A stretch of 64,000 nt of DNA from CBDBCU01 sp965243185 (lineage in GTDB: Bacteria > Chloroflexota > Dehalococcoidia > Lucifugimonadales > UBA3495), in assembly GCA_965243185.1 (NCBI GenBank), contig OZ251531.1, positions 3,100,001 to 3,164,000 on the forward strand, read 5' to 3'. Within the stretch, counting starts at the first letter, position 1. Each line of letters starts with the position of its first letter. The translations under genes were made by a program, and so were the position numbers. The notes under the pieces were generated by a model that ran no database searches, was not told where the DNA came from, and saw nothing but the letters and a program-made list of their open reading frames with translations. Shown piece by piece: positions 25,338 to 34,600 of the stretch.

Positions 25338-26465
25338 CTACCACCGCCACCGCCGGCGCGCCGGAGTATAAACCTGCACAAACCGCGCCAAATCCCCCCG
25401 GCTGACCAAGCCCACTAAAACACCCTGCCGTAGCACCGGCGCGCCATCCCGCTCCTCGGACTCCATCCGCTCCAAAGCGTCAAACACCCCCTCCGCCGCG
25501 TCCAGCGGCGGCAAGTCCGACAAGGGCGTCATCAGTTGCGCCAGGGTAGCGAACTGCCACTGCTCCCGGGGCTGCCCGGCTAACTGCTGCGCCGTAACTA
25601 CGCCCCGAACCTGGCCCGCTACCATTACCCCGACCAACCCGCCGTTGCGCGCCAAGGCTTGCAGCGCCGCCGGGGCGGCCGCTGGCAGTTCCCCCGGCAA
25701 AGCCGCCATTCCCGCCGTCATCGCATCCGCCACCCGGTAGGCTTTCAATCCCTCCCGCAGTTCCTCTTGCCGGTAGCTGTTAGTGGCGACATACAGCAGA
25801 AACCCGCCCACCAATCCGAACCAGACCCCTTGAAAATCCCCCAGCCGCAGCCACCACACAATACCCGCCACTATCATCATTATCCCAAACCCCTGGCCGG
25901 CCCGGGCCGCCACCTGCGTTCCCCGCCAGTAACTGCCGCTGAGACCCCAAACCGCCGCCCGCAGCACCCGCCCGCCATCCAGCGGAAAGCCCGGCAGCAG
26001 GTTGAAAATCCCCAAGGACAGGTTGATGGCAAACAAGGTGAACAGCACGGCGCTTAAATAGGAACTGAACCCGTCGCTCCAGTACCACAGCCCGCCCAGA
26101 ACGGCCGCCAGCAGCAAACTGGTCAACGGCCCTACCGCGGCCACTACAAACTCCGTCCCCGGCCGCTGCGCTTCGTGCGCCAGTTGGGACACCCCGCCAA
26201 AGATGAACAGCGTAATTCCCCGCACCGGTATGCCCCGGTTCACCGCCACCAAACTATGAGAAAGTTCGTGGGCCAGCACCGACAGAAAGAACAGCGCGGT
26301 TGTTACAACCGCCGTTGCCCACCGCTGCGGTAGCGGCCATTGGGGGTAAAACTCCGCAAACCGGGCCGACAGCAGAAAAATCACCAGCCCGAAAATCACC
26401 AGCCAGCTGTAGTTAATCCCCAGGGGAATGCCGAACACCTTGCCCAAGCGAATGGAAGTCCCCAT
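25338..26465 (-). CDS. Site-2 protease (M50) with CBS domains
   Basis: 375 residues. HELSH at 66-70 and NLLPGFPLDGGR near residue 157 are the zinc and LDGG motifs of intramembrane site-2 proteases, set in about six membrane helices. The C-terminal 150 residues contain two CBS-like modules (RVADAMTAGMAALPGE; LMTPLSDLPPLDAAEG; VGLVSRGDLARFV), the domain order of the CBS-bearing bacterial group. Such proteases release membrane-bound anti-sigma or transcription factors. No obvious substrate is adjacent; the anti-sigma at 54.8 kb is a remote candidate only. Confidence 0.9.
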   Translation of the reverse strand: MGTSIRLGKVFGIPLGINYSWLVIFGLVIFLLSARFAEFYPQWPLPQRWATAVVTTALFFLSVLAHELSHSLVAVNRGIPVRGITLFIFGGVSQLAHEAQRPGTEFVVAAVGPLTSLLLAAVLGGLWYWSDGFSSYLSAVLFTLFAINLSLGIFNLLPGFPLDGGRVLRAAVWGLSGSYWRGTQVAARAGQGFGIMMIVAGIVWWLRLGDFQGVWFGLVGGFLLYVATNSYRQEELREGLKAYRVADAMTAGMAALPGELPAAAPAALQALARNGGLVGVMVAGQVRGVVTAQQLAGQPREQWQFATLAQLMTPLSDLPPLDAAEGVFDALERMESEERDGAPVLRQGVLVGLVSRGDLARFVQVYTPARRRWRW

Positions 26466-26485
26466 AGCGTTCCCTCAGGGTTTTC

Positions 26486-26673
26486 AGGGCGTGTTCACAC
26501 TAATTTTTGACGCCCAGGATAATTGACACTATAGCTATGTCATTCCGACCGCAGGGAGGAATCTAAAATGCCCGCCCTTGATTCCTCTCAAGATTTTTAG
26601 ATTCCTCGGTTATAGCCTCGGAATGACCTGGCTGGTTGACCGCGCTACCCGGGCGTTAGGGTGAACACGCCCT
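26486..26673. mobile_element. MITE-like element with long terminal inverted repeats and a nested element
   Basis: Ends AGGGCGTGTTCACACTAA (from 26486) and its near-complement finishing at 26673 bound 188 non-coding bp. Inside, 26539-26627 is an inverted-orientation copy of the 1876-1962 element. No clear target duplication. This looks like one small non-autonomous element inserted into, or carried by, another. Confidence 0.65.
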
Positions 26674-26722
26674 AGCTGTTATTGCTCGGTGAGCTAGTAG
26701 GCAGGGATTGAGCAAACCCGTG

Positions 26723-28090
26723 CTACCACATAATCAGGTTCCAGCAGTCATCCTCCAAGCAGGACAAGTTCCGCTCCATCCCATTCAGCGCCAACGAAGT
26801 AGTGCGGGACACCAACAGCCAGTAGATATTGCCGGGCATAAATCGGGTCAGGGTGCTGACATCGGCCGCCGCCGGGTCGAAAAAGTCCCACTGCTTGGTA
26901 TCGTTGTCAAAGCCAAAAGCCCGCACCAAGTCCGGCAAGGCGGCAAACAGCCGGCCCGGGTCCGTCTCATTACTGCCGACCCCACCGGCGGTCAGGTCAA
27001 AGCCCGTCGTTACCTGTCCCCGCCGCCAAGCCGTCCAACTTTCCGCCGCCGCCTGATTGTTCACCCGGAAAGTAATCACGCCCTCCGCCCGGTGGACATG
27101 GATCGAGAACCGGCCGCCGGCCTGGGTTACCGTAGCCCCAATCAGCCGCCCGGCATCATAAGCGTCAATCGCAACACCCTGCCCCGCCGGGTTGCCGTTA
27201 AGGTTTGCCGTGCCGGCGAAAATATGCGGCGGTTCACTGCTACCCGGTAGTTGCGGCGGCTCGGTAGTGGGCGCCGGCGTCGGGGTAGGTGTGGGCCGCG
27301 GCGTAGCGGTAGGTGCCGGTGTGGGTGTGGGGCGAGGCGTAGCAGTTGGTGCCGGGGTGGGAGTTGGCGATGGAGTGGATTCCGCTGTTACCGTGAACCC
27401 GACGCTGGCAGTGGTATCGCCGACCTGAACCTCAATGATATGCCTACCCGAGTCCAATCCGGGGATGCTGATGTCAAACTCGGTCATACCCTGGGCGGTG
27501 GTCGAGGGAGCCGGAAAGGGCGTCACCTCGATGCTGCCGACACTGACGCGCCGCACCGGGAGGAAGTACTCAAAGCCTTCGCCGCGCAGGGTAATGATGC
27601 TACCCGGCACGCCGCCGTTGGCCGACAAAGTAATGACGGGAGTCGGCGGTGGCGTAACAGTAAAAAATGCACTTGCAGTGCTGTCCGCTACCCCAACCTC
27701 AATGTTATACCTACCCGGATCCAAGTCTGGTATGTGGATGAAAATCTCGGTCATACCCTGGCTGTTGGTCGAGGGCGTTGGCGAAAGCGATCCCAACACA
27801 TCGATACCGCCAAAACTGGCACTCCGCACCGGGACGGAACCCTTAAAACCATTTCCTCTAATGATGACAGACCATCCCGTCGCCCCGCTGTTTGCCGACA
27901 AAGTAATGGTAGGCGGCGGCGTGGGCGTCGGGGTGGCGTCAGCATCTTGGGCAACATAGCTAGGGTAGCCGGCGAAACGACCATTGTTTTCCCCTTGCGC
28001 CTGCACCGGCAACGGCAGGGTCGTCAGCAAGGCAAATACCACCAAGGGGAGAATAACCAAGCCGCCAAGCCAAGCCAGATTTTTCAGCAC
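26723..28090 (-). CDS. Secreted protein with two IPT/TIG-like domains and a Thr-Pro linker
   Basis: 455 residues from a GTG start behind AAAGGAG. The signal peptide (residues 1-32) ends VQAQG. Two homologous immunoglobulin-like units follow at about 60-145 and 150-235; each has ITLSANxG, an IIRGNGF or TLRGEGF strand, and GRYNIEV or GRHIIEV. A Pro/Thr/Ala repeat linker (TPTPAPTATPRP type) spans about 240-275. A C-terminal domain (about 290-370) looks like a carboxypeptidase-regulatory-type beta fold. Likely a cell-surface or exported adhesion/scaffold protein. Confidence 0.75.
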   Translation of the reverse strand: MLKNLAWLGGLVILPLVVFALLTTLPLPVQAQGENNGRFAGYPSYVAQDADATPTPTPPPTITLSANSGATGWSVIIRGNGFKGSVPVRSASFGGIDVLGSLSPTPSTNSQGMTEIFIHIPDLDPGRYNIEVGVADSTASAFFTVTPPPTPVITLSANGGVPGSIITLRGEGFEYFLPVRRVSVGSIEVTPFPAPSTTAQGMTEFDISIPGLDSGRHIIEVQVGDTTASVGFTVTAESTPSPTPTPAPTATPRPTPTPAPTATPRPTPTPTPAPTTEPPQLPGSSEPPHIFAGTANLNGNPAGQGVAIDAYDAGRLIGATVTQAGGRFSIHVHRAEGVITFRVNNQAAAESWTAWRRGQVTTGFDLTAGGVGSNETDPGRLFAALPDLVRAFGFDNDTKQWDFFDPAAADVSTLTRFMPGNIYWLLVSRTTSLALNGMERNLSCLEDDCWNLIMW

Positions 28091-28131
28091 AACAGAGGCT
28101 CCTTTAAGGGTGTAGGTGGTGGAATGGGCTT

Positions 28132-28160
28132 ATACTACCGGTTGGGGACGGGAAGGGCAA
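28132..28160 (-). promoter_or_regulatory. Promoter of the IPT/TIG protein gene
   Basis: Minus-strand TTGCCC (28160-28155), 17-bp spacer, TAGTAT (28137-28132), about 35 bp above the GTG start. Confidence 0.55.
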
Positions 28161-28205
28161 TAGACCGGCGCTATTCCTGAAAATACCAGTCAAAAGGGAT
28201 ACCGG

Positions 28206-29114
28206 TCACCCGGCCCTAACGGGCGAGTGCGGCGATAAAGCGGTGTAGCCAATCAGCTTATAAACCAGCTTGGCCGCCGTATAAGCGCAAGCCGGCGGCC
28301 CGGCCCGGGGCGCCAGTTCATTCACATCAAAGCCCACAATGCGGCTGGATTGGGCTACCCGCTCCAGCAACGACATCACATCAGTCCAGCCCATTCCCCC
28401 GGGTTCCGGCGTCCCCACGGCCGCCATCACTCCCGGGTCCAGCACATCCAGGTCAATGCTGATATACACTTCCCGGTTCAGCCCGGCTACAATTTCCGCG
28501 CACCAAGCATCCCGGGCCACCCCGGCCGCCGGCGGCCAGCCAAAGGTCGGAATGTTATGCTGCCGTAAATAATCCTGTTCCTCCCGGCACATACTGCGGA
28601 CGCCAGCCAAAGTAACCGGGCAATGTTCATGCAGTCGCCGCGCCCCGGAGGAATGACCCCAAGCCGTCCCCAAGTATTCGTCCCGCAAATCGGCGTGGGC
28701 GTCCAGATACAGCACCGACAGGTTGGGCCAGACTTCCCAATGCGCCAAGGCCGCCCCGATGCAAACCGAATGGTCTCCGCCCAATACCCCTACCAACTTA
28801 TCCGGAGCAATATACCGCCCGACCGCTGCCTTGACCCGCTTCGTCATTTCCGCCGGGTCGCCGGTATGCGGCTCCAGAGCCGCCGTAGTATAGATGCCTA
28901 CTTCAGCTACCTCCAGCCCCAACTCCCAATCGTAATCCTCGAGGCCGTAAGAGGCTTCAATAATGGCCGCCGGCCCTTCCCGCGCCCCGCTGCGCACAGA
29001 AGTAGTGCTGTCGTAAGGCACGGGAATCAAACGGACTCCCGCCCGTTCCGGGTCGCTTTGCTCCGGCGGCAATGCCAGAAAGTTGGCGGGAATCCACGGA
29101 ATACTTATGTCCAC
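28206..29114 (-). CDS. speB: Agmatinase (ureohydrolase family)
   Basis: 302 residues with all Mn ligands of the ureohydrolase family: GGDHSV (about residue 112), LDAHADLRD (about 137) and SIDLDVLDPG (about 218). It hydrolyses agmatine to putrescine and urea in the cytosol. The GTG start at 29114 sits 4 nt after the SpeD stop, so the pair is one transcript. Specificity for agmatine rather than another guanidino compound is inferred from the SpeD context. Confidence 0.85.
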   Translation of the reverse strand: MDISIPWIPANFLALPPEQSDPERAGVRLIPVPYDSTTSVRSGAREGPAAIIEASYGLEDYDWELGLEVAEVGIYTTAALEPHTGDPAEMTKRVKAAVGRYIAPDKLVGVLGGDHSVCIGAALAHWEVWPNLSVLYLDAHADLRDEYLGTAWGHSSGARRLHEHCPVTLAGVRSMCREEQDYLRQHNIPTFGWPPAAGVARDAWCAEIVAGLNREVYISIDLDVLDPGVMAAVGTPEPGGMGWTDVMSLLERVAQSSRIVGFDVNELAPRAGPPACAYTAAKLVYKLIGYTALSPHSPVRAG

Positions 29115-29118
29115 CGGT

Positions 29119-29550
29119 TCAGCCCCGCGGCCGGCCCCCGCCGCCGTAGTTCAGCACGGAACGCTGCTCCGCGGTTTCGGTCAATCCCTGCGCCCCGTCC
29201 AGCCACTCCAGCCCCCGGTCCAGCAGCCAGTGCTTGATTTCCTGAAAGGCAAAGAGTTCCCGCACCTCCTGCAAAGCCCGCTCCCCGTCAAAAGACTTGC
29301 AGGAAAAGATGTCAATGTTGACATAGTTCCGGTAGGGAAAGGTATGGATACTGATGTGGCTTTCGGCAATGATGACGAAACCGGACACCCCGCCGTCCTC
29401 CACCTTGGGCCCGTTATATTCCAGCACCTTGGGCTCCGTTATCCGCGTCATCCCCAGGTTGTCGGGATAGTTGGTCAGGAAATCCCGCACCAATTCCCGA
29501 TCCCACATCTTGTCCACATCCCCGTCGTAACCGTCAATAACCAGGTGCAT
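29119..29550 (-). CDS. speD: S-adenosylmethionine decarboxylase proenzyme family
   Basis: 143 residues. AESHISIHTFP (residues 62-72) contains the self-cleavage site Glu63-Ser64 that produces the pyruvoyl group, and DIFSCKSF supplies the catalytic Cys near 84. The Glu usually found after HTFP/HTWP is Tyr here. The classical role is decarboxylation of S-adenosylmethionine for spermidine synthesis. SpeD relatives that decarboxylate arginine or ornithine are known, and the partner here is an agmatinase rather than speE. Confidence 0.85.
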   Translation of the reverse strand: MHLVIDGYDGDVDKMWDRELVRDFLTNYPDNLGMTRITEPKVLEYNGPKVEDGGVSGFVIIAESHISIHTFPYRNYVNIDIFSCKSFDGERALQEVRELFAFQEIKHWLLDRGLEWLDGAQGLTETAEQRSVLNYGGGGRPRG

Positions 29551-29685
29551 CTTGGGTTCTCTTTAACCTCCATAAGGTAAAATTGCGCCGCCGGCCCTTT
29601 GCTGAACCGGACGCTTGCCGGCCCAGAAACCCCAACTCAAAGAATTGCCCGGGGCTTTCCCTGCCGCCGGCTATTGGCAAAATGG

Positions 29686-29714
29686 AAAGTATAGAATATC
29701 ATCATCTATACTTT
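29686..29714. promoter_or_regulatory. AT-rich inverted repeat between divergent operons
   Basis: Perfect 10-bp arms AAAGTATAGA (29686-29695) and TCTATACTTT (29705-29714) flank a 9-bp spacer. It is strikingly AT-rich for this genome and lies between speD and the ABC operon. TATACT occurs in both directions, so it may combine a divergent promoter with an operator. Confidence 0.5.
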
Positions 29715-29789
29715 AATTCAACTTGAGGAGGCGGCTGGCGATTTTCCCGCCCTTGACCCGACTCGGCGCAAAATCGCCAACTTTCGGAA

Positions 29790-30752
29790 ATGGACGACCG
29801 CAAACCCGATAACCTGATGATTCAGGCCAGCGACCTGACCCACTACTACGGCCCCCAGCCGGCGATTGAGGATGTCAACTTCGGCGTCAAAAAGGGGGAA
29901 ATCCTCGGTTTCCTCGGCCTCAACGGCGCCGGCAAAACCACCACGATGCGTATCCTCACCGGCTATATGCCGCCCACCCAGGGCAAAGTTACCCTCGGCG
30001 ATTTTGATGTGGTCGAGCAGTCCCTCGAGGCCCGCCGCCGCATCGGCTACCTCCCGGAAACCGTCCCCCTGCACACCGAAATGCCGGTGACCAGCTACCT
30101 CAAATATATGGGAACGCTGCGGGGTATGCCCGGCCGGCGGCTGAAACCGCGCATCGGCGAAGTTATCAGCCTCTGCGGCTTGGGCGACTACCACAAAACC
30201 ATCATCGGCAAGCTCTCCAAGGGCTACCGCCAACGGGTTGGCATTGCCCAAGCCATTATGCACGAACCGGAAGTGCTGGTACTGGACGAACCCACCAACG
30301 GCATTGACCCCCACCAGATTGTCGAAACCCGGGATCTGATTCAAGACTTGGGGCGGGAACGGACGGTAGTCCTCAGCAGCCACATCCTGCACCATGTCGA
30401 ACTCATCTGCCAGCGGGTGCTGATTATTCACCAGGGGCGGATCGTGGCCGAGGATACCCCGGCCAACTTGGCCCACCGTTTGCAGGGCGTGGATCAGTTG
30501 CAGGTGGAAGTAGCCGGGCCGGTAGCCGAAGTCACCGCCGCCCTGCGCCGGGTCAAAGGCGTCTCCGAAGTCAGCCACCGCAACTATCAGGGCCGCCAGG
30601 TCTATACTGTTCAGGTGCAGCGCGGTCAGGACTCCCGGGATGAAATCTCCCGGGCCGTCATTGAAAACGGCTGGAGCCTTCGCAGTATGCAGCGGGACGA
30701 TATGAGCCTCGAGGACATTTTCCTCCACCTTACTACCCAGGAGGATTCGTAA
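29790..30752 (+). CDS. ABC transporter ATPase (GldA-like)
   Basis: 320 residues. Walker A is GLNGAGKTTT (residues about 48-57), signature LSKGYRQRVG (about 141-150), Walker B VLVLDEPT (about 161-168), and the switch His is in LSSHIL. A C-terminal extension of about 80 residues is typical of ABC-2 export ATPases. An internal ATG at residue 10 is an alternative start because no strong ribosome site precedes 29790. It is followed immediately by the permease and a GldG-like partner, an ABC-2 exporter of unknown cargo. Confidence 0.9.
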   Translation: MDDRKPDNLMIQASDLTHYYGPQPAIEDVNFGVKKGEILGFLGLNGAGKTTTMRILTGYMPPTQGKVTLGDFDVVEQSLEARRRIGYLPETVPLHTEMPVTSYLKYMGTLRGMPGRRLKPRIGEVISLCGLGDYHKTIIGKLSKGYRQRVGIAQAIMHEPEVLVLDEPTNGIDPHQIVETRDLIQDLGRERTVVLSSHILHHVELICQRVLIIHQGRIVAEDTPANLAHRLQGVDQLQVEVAGPVAEVTAALRRVKGVSEVSHRNYQGRQVYTVQVQRGQDSRDEISRAVIENGWSLRSMQRDDMSLEDIFLHLTTQEDS

Positions 30753-30754
30753 AA

Positions 30755-31468
30755 ATGCGTACCGTCCGGGCCGTGGCCTGGAAAGAGATTCAGGTTTATT
30801 TCGGCAACCCGATGGCTTACATCGTCGGGTTGATTTTCCTGGCTTTGACCGGCTTCTTTTTCGTGATTGACCTGGGCAACCCTTTCCCCGAGGCGTCCCT
30901 CAGCAACTTTTTCCAGTGGAGTACCATCATCCTGATTCTGCTGGCCCCGGCCTTGACGATGCGCCTGCTAGCCGAGGAGCAGAAGTTGGGTACCATCGAA
31001 TTGCTCCTCACCTCGCCGGTGCGGGATTGGGAAGTGATTATCGGCAAGTACCTGGCCAGCCTTACCTTCCTGCTGGCTCTGCTGGTCTTGACCCTTTACT
31101 ACCCCTTGCTGCTCTTTGTCTTTGCCGACCCTGACCCCGGCCCGATTTATTCCGGCTACTTGGGGCTGATTCTCTACGGGGCGGCCGCCCTGTCCATCGG
31201 GATGCTGACCTCCACCGTTACCAGCAATCAGATTGTGGCCGGCTTCGTGGCAATGGGCATAATCGCCGCCCTTTCCTTCGTACACATCGGCTCCGAAGTA
31301 GTCGGCGGTTTCCTGTCCACCATCCTCAGCGAAATCGGGCTAAAGTCCCACTTCGACGACTTCGACCGCGGCGTCATTGACACCAAGCACATCGTTTATT
31401 TCCTGAGCGTTACCGCCGTATTCCTTTTCCTGGCGATACGGGCCCTGGAATTCCGGAGATGGAAGTAG
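30755..31468 (+). CDS. ABC-2 type permease (GldF-like)
   Basis: 237 residues with six predicted membrane helices. The start (RAVAWKEIQVYFGNPMAYIV) and the loop MRLLAEEQKLGTIELLLTSP are typical ABC-2 permease segments. GGAGG lies upstream of the ATG, which follows the ATPase stop by 2 nt. It forms the membrane channel with the ATPase. Confidence 0.9.
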   Translation: MRTVRAVAWKEIQVYFGNPMAYIVGLIFLALTGFFFVIDLGNPFPEASLSNFFQWSTIILILLAPALTMRLLAEEQKLGTIELLLTSPVRDWEVIIGKYLASLTFLLALLVLTLYYPLLLFVFADPDPGPIYSGYLGLILYGAAALSIGMLTSTVTSNQIVAGFVAMGIIAALSFVHIGSEVVGGFLSTILSEIGLKSHFDDFDRGVIDTKHIVYFLSVTAVFLFLAIRALEFRRWK

Positions 31469-31469
31469 T

Positions 31470-33452
31470 ATGAGCCAACAACCTGGCGACACCCACCGCG
31501 ACTGGCGGCGGCAGCAACGCGGCCGCGGCCGCCCGTCCGCCGACCCGGAAACTGCCGCCGCCAACGCCGCAACCGACGGGGAAACTGAGGTGGCCGCCGC
31601 CGCATCCCGTACCCTGTTCAGTTTCCTCGAACCTTCCCTGAACACCGTTGGTATCTACGGCGCGCCGCTGGTCATTGCCGGCATCATTGCCCTCATCGCC
31701 GGTGGCGTACTGGTTGCCTTTGTCAGCTCAATGCGCCTTTACGGGTTCATTGCCCTCGGCTTCGGCGCGGCCCTGATTCTGCTCGTCGGTCTGATTTCCC
31801 TCAGTTCCGTAGTCGCCGCTTTCATCAGCCGCACCGGCCGCTATGGCGTCAACTCCCTGATTATGCTGATTGCTTTCCTCGGCATTATCATTGTCGCCAA
31901 CTTCGTCTCCTTCGGTAACAATCAGCGCATCGATGTCACCGCCACCAATCAGTTCAGCTTGGCCGAGCGCACCGAGCAGTTGCTGGACAACCTGGAGCAG
32001 GACATCGAAGTTATCGCCTTTTACAAGCTGGAAAACCCGGTAAGCCCCGGTTCCAGCCCGGAGGCGCAATTCGCCAGCCTGAACCGCCAAATCAAAGTCC
32101 GGGAAACCTTTCGGGAATTCGCAGCCGCCCGGGGCAGCCGTTTCAGTTCCGAGTTCGTTGACCCGGATGTCAGCCCCCAGCGGGTCAGCCAGTATTTCGG
32201 CGTCACTCCCACCGCCTTTGTCAACGAGTCCATTGTGGTCAAGGTAAAAGACCGCGACCGGTTGGATGTAATTCAGCCCCAAGACCCGGAATACAGCCAC
32301 CTCGAGCAAGATTTAGTATCCAGCATCCTGCTGGTTACCGGCCAAGAACAGAAAGCCGTCTATTTCCTTTCCGGCCACGGTGAGCGCAACATCAGCAGCC
32401 GCGCCACCGACGGTGACGGCTACAGTTCCGTGCGCGCCGGCTTGGAGCAGGACAGCTACCGGGTCGAACCTCTCAACTGGCCGTCCGCCGCAACGGATGT
32501 CGCTGTCCCGGAGGATGCCGCCCTGCTGGTTATCGCCCGCCCCACCGGAGAATTGCCCGATGCCCACGCCCAAGTGCTGAACCGTTACTTGCAGGGCCAG
32601 AACGCCGATGGTAGCGCCCGCCAAGAAGCTGGTCGGCTCATTTTCCTCGGTGAACCCGATACCCCGGACTCTTTCCGCCAATTCCTGGCATCTTGGGGCA
32701 TCATCCTTGACGCCGGCTATATCCGGGACTTGGACGGCTCCCTACCCGGAGCGGGCAACGAACAAATCCTGCAAGTGAACACTCTCAACCCGCTGGAATT
32801 GCCGGGCGAACTGATTGCCAACATCCCCCGTTCCGTCCTCGAGACCTTGCTGGAAATCACCACGCCCCGGGGCAACTCCCTCGACTTGGTGCTGATGCCC
32901 CAAGCCGCGCCGGTACGGCTGATTGACGATGGCAGCGGCCTCCGCCAGCCCATTCCCTTGGCCTACACTTCCACTCCGGACTGCTCTGTAGATGACTCCG
33001 GCAACCTGGTCAATTGTACCGGCGGCAGCTATTCCATTGCCGACCCGGAGCGCACCGACCCCAGAACCGACCTGACCCAGGACAACGCCGACATCCCCGG
33101 CCCCTTTACTCCCGTGGCCTATGTCCGCGCCTTGGGCCCCATCGGCGCTCCGCCTCCCTCCAACCCTGCGGAAATCACCGAAAATCAGGTTGTCGGTATG
33201 GTAGTAATCGGCGACTCCGACTTTATCGCCAACAGTTTCTACGACCGGGGCAGCGGCGCCGACTTGTTCCTCAATTCCGTCAACTACTTGGTGGGGGACT
33301 ATTCCCTGGTATCCCTGCGCCCCAAAGCCATCACCACCCGGGAGTTCAACCTCGACCGCAACGAGTTCAACTTTGTCCGCTTCTCCTCTTGGCTGTTCCT
33401 GCCCGGCTTGATGGCATTGGCCGCCGGTCTGGTCTGGTGGGTACGCCGTTAG
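31470..33452 (+). CDS. GldG-like ABC auxiliary protein
   Basis: 660 residues. After a charged cytoplasmic N-terminus come membrane helices at about 60-80, 90-112 and 122-142. A long extracytoplasmic GldG/ABC-type-uncharacterised domain follows (TATNQFSLAERTEQLLDNLE, LEQDLVSSILLVTGQ, VYFLSGHGERN). A final helix (WLFLPGLMALAAGLVWWV) is at the C-terminus. GldG-type partners assemble with GldA/F-like transporters. The stop codon is inside a strong hairpin that may trim expression of the next gene. Confidence 0.85.
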   Translation: MSQQPGDTHRDWRRQQRGRGRPSADPETAAANAATDGETEVAAAASRTLFSFLEPSLNTVGIYGAPLVIAGIIALIAGGVLVAFVSSMRLYGFIALGFGAALILLVGLISLSSVVAAFISRTGRYGVNSLIMLIAFLGIIIVANFVSFGNNQRIDVTATNQFSLAERTEQLLDNLEQDIEVIAFYKLENPVSPGSSPEAQFASLNRQIKVRETFREFAAARGSRFSSEFVDPDVSPQRVSQYFGVTPTAFVNESIVVKVKDRDRLDVIQPQDPEYSHLEQDLVSSILLVTGQEQKAVYFLSGHGERNISSRATDGDGYSSVRAGLEQDSYRVEPLNWPSAATDVAVPEDAALLVIARPTGELPDAHAQVLNRYLQGQNADGSARQEAGRLIFLGEPDTPDSFRQFLASWGIILDAGYIRDLDGSLPGAGNEQILQVNTLNPLELPGELIANIPRSVLETLLEITTPRGNSLDLVLMPQAAPVRLIDDGSGLRQPIPLAYTSTPDCSVDDSGNLVNCTGGSYSIADPERTDPRTDLTQDNADIPGPFTPVAYVRALGPIGAPPPSNPAEITENQVVGMVVIGDSDFIANSFYDRGSGADLFLNSVNYLVGDYSLVSLRPKAITTREFNLDRNEFNFVRFSSWLFLPGLMALAAGLVWWVRR

Positions 33453-33484
33453 CCGGGGATACCGGTAATTTCCCCGGCTAACGG
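33446..33484 (+). terminator. Hairpin overlapping the GldG-like stop codon
   Basis: Perfect 14-bp arms 33446-33459 and 33471-33484 with an 11-nt loop and only a short CTTT afterwards. Partial terminator or RNA-processing site inside the operon. Confidence 0.55.
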
Positions 33485-33525
33485 CTTTCCGGTCACAACA
33501 ACAGGTCTTGCAAGGCGCTTAACCG

Positions 33526-34587
33526 ATGAACATACGGCTTACCTTTCTGCTCCTGGCCATCCTGCTGCTCTTTGGCGGGACGATACTGGTGGTTACTCTG
33601 AACCGCGCTGCCCCGGCGGAACCCGACCAGCCCTGGCTGTTCAAGGTGGACGACAACACCATCACCCACATCGAGGTTGCCTATCAGGGCGACACGGCGG
33701 TCTATGACAAAAAAGCCGGCGGGACCAAGTGGTTCATCCTCGAGGATGGGCGGGGAATTCCGGTATTTCAGGAAAAGTGGAGCGGCACCCCCCTGCTGCT
33801 CAGCGGCCCCCGGGTCAACCGCAAGCTGTCCGACCAAATCGGCAATCCCGCCGAATACGGCTTGTCCCCCCCGGAAACTATCGTCAGAGTAACCGAGCGC
33901 ACCGGCCGCACCTACGAATTCCACATGGGCATCGTTACCCCGGACGGGGAAAATCAGTACGCCCGCCTGGTGGGTTCCGAGGAACTGTTCACCGTCCCGC
34001 AGATTTGGGCAATGGTCATCAACCGCTTGGTCTTTCAGCCCCCTTATCCCCGCCTTTACGATATGGATGGCGAAAATGACCGGCGGGATGAAACCGTCTA
34101 TTTCGAGGTTACCCAAGGGACGGACCAAGTCGTCTTTCAATACCGCGGCCGGGAACTCGACTCTTGGCTACTCCTGGAGCCATTGCAAGCCGGCGCTCCC
34201 TTGCAATCCGTCTGCGCTCCCGGCTTTTCCCGGGGTGAGGGGCAGGAATATCAGCAACTTGCCATTGCGCCAGCCGATTGGCCTGCCGCCGACCGCCTGC
34301 TGGACAATCCCCGGGCCGACAATGTGGTAAGCGACGAACTCGAAGACCCGGAAAGCTACGGCTTGGAGCCGCCGCGCGCCATCGTCTGCGTTGGCACCCT
34401 CGGCGACCAGTTGCATGAGTTTTACTTGGGCAACCCCACTCCCGACGGCCAATCCCGCTACGCCCGCACCGTGGGCAATCCCGCCCTGTTCACCGTGCCG
34501 GCGGCTTGGGCCGACTCTCTGGAGCGGTTGGTTACTAACCCGCCGCCCGGTGTGCCGGTTGAGCCGGACACAGCCGATCCCCCCTAA
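33526..34587 (+). CDS. DUF4340-domain protein
   Basis: 353 residues with an N-terminal membrane anchor (LTFLLLAILLLFGGTILVV) and an extracytoplasmic DUF4340 region. Two halves repeat: AEYGLSPPETIVRV to GENQYARLVGSEELFTVP (about 109-162) and ESYGLEPPRAIVCV to GQSRYARTVGNPALFTVP (about 277-330). DUF4340 proteins usually follow GldG-like genes, as here, and are thought to work with the exporter. AAGGCG lies upstream of the ATG. Confidence 0.85.
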   Translation: MNIRLTFLLLAILLLFGGTILVVTLNRAAPAEPDQPWLFKVDDNTITHIEVAYQGDTAVYDKKAGGTKWFILEDGRGIPVFQEKWSGTPLLLSGPRVNRKLSDQIGNPAEYGLSPPETIVRVTERTGRTYEFHMGIVTPDGENQYARLVGSEELFTVPQIWAMVINRLVFQPPYPRLYDMDGENDRRDETVYFEVTQGTDQVVFQYRGRELDSWLLLEPLQAGAPLQSVCAPGFSRGEGQEYQQLAIAPADWPAADRLLDNPRADNVVSDELEDPESYGLEPPRAIVCVGTLGDQLHEFYLGNPTPDGQSRYARTVGNPALFTVPAAWADSLERLVTNPPPGVPVEPDTADPP

Positions 34588-34600
34588 GGAGACGCAACCC

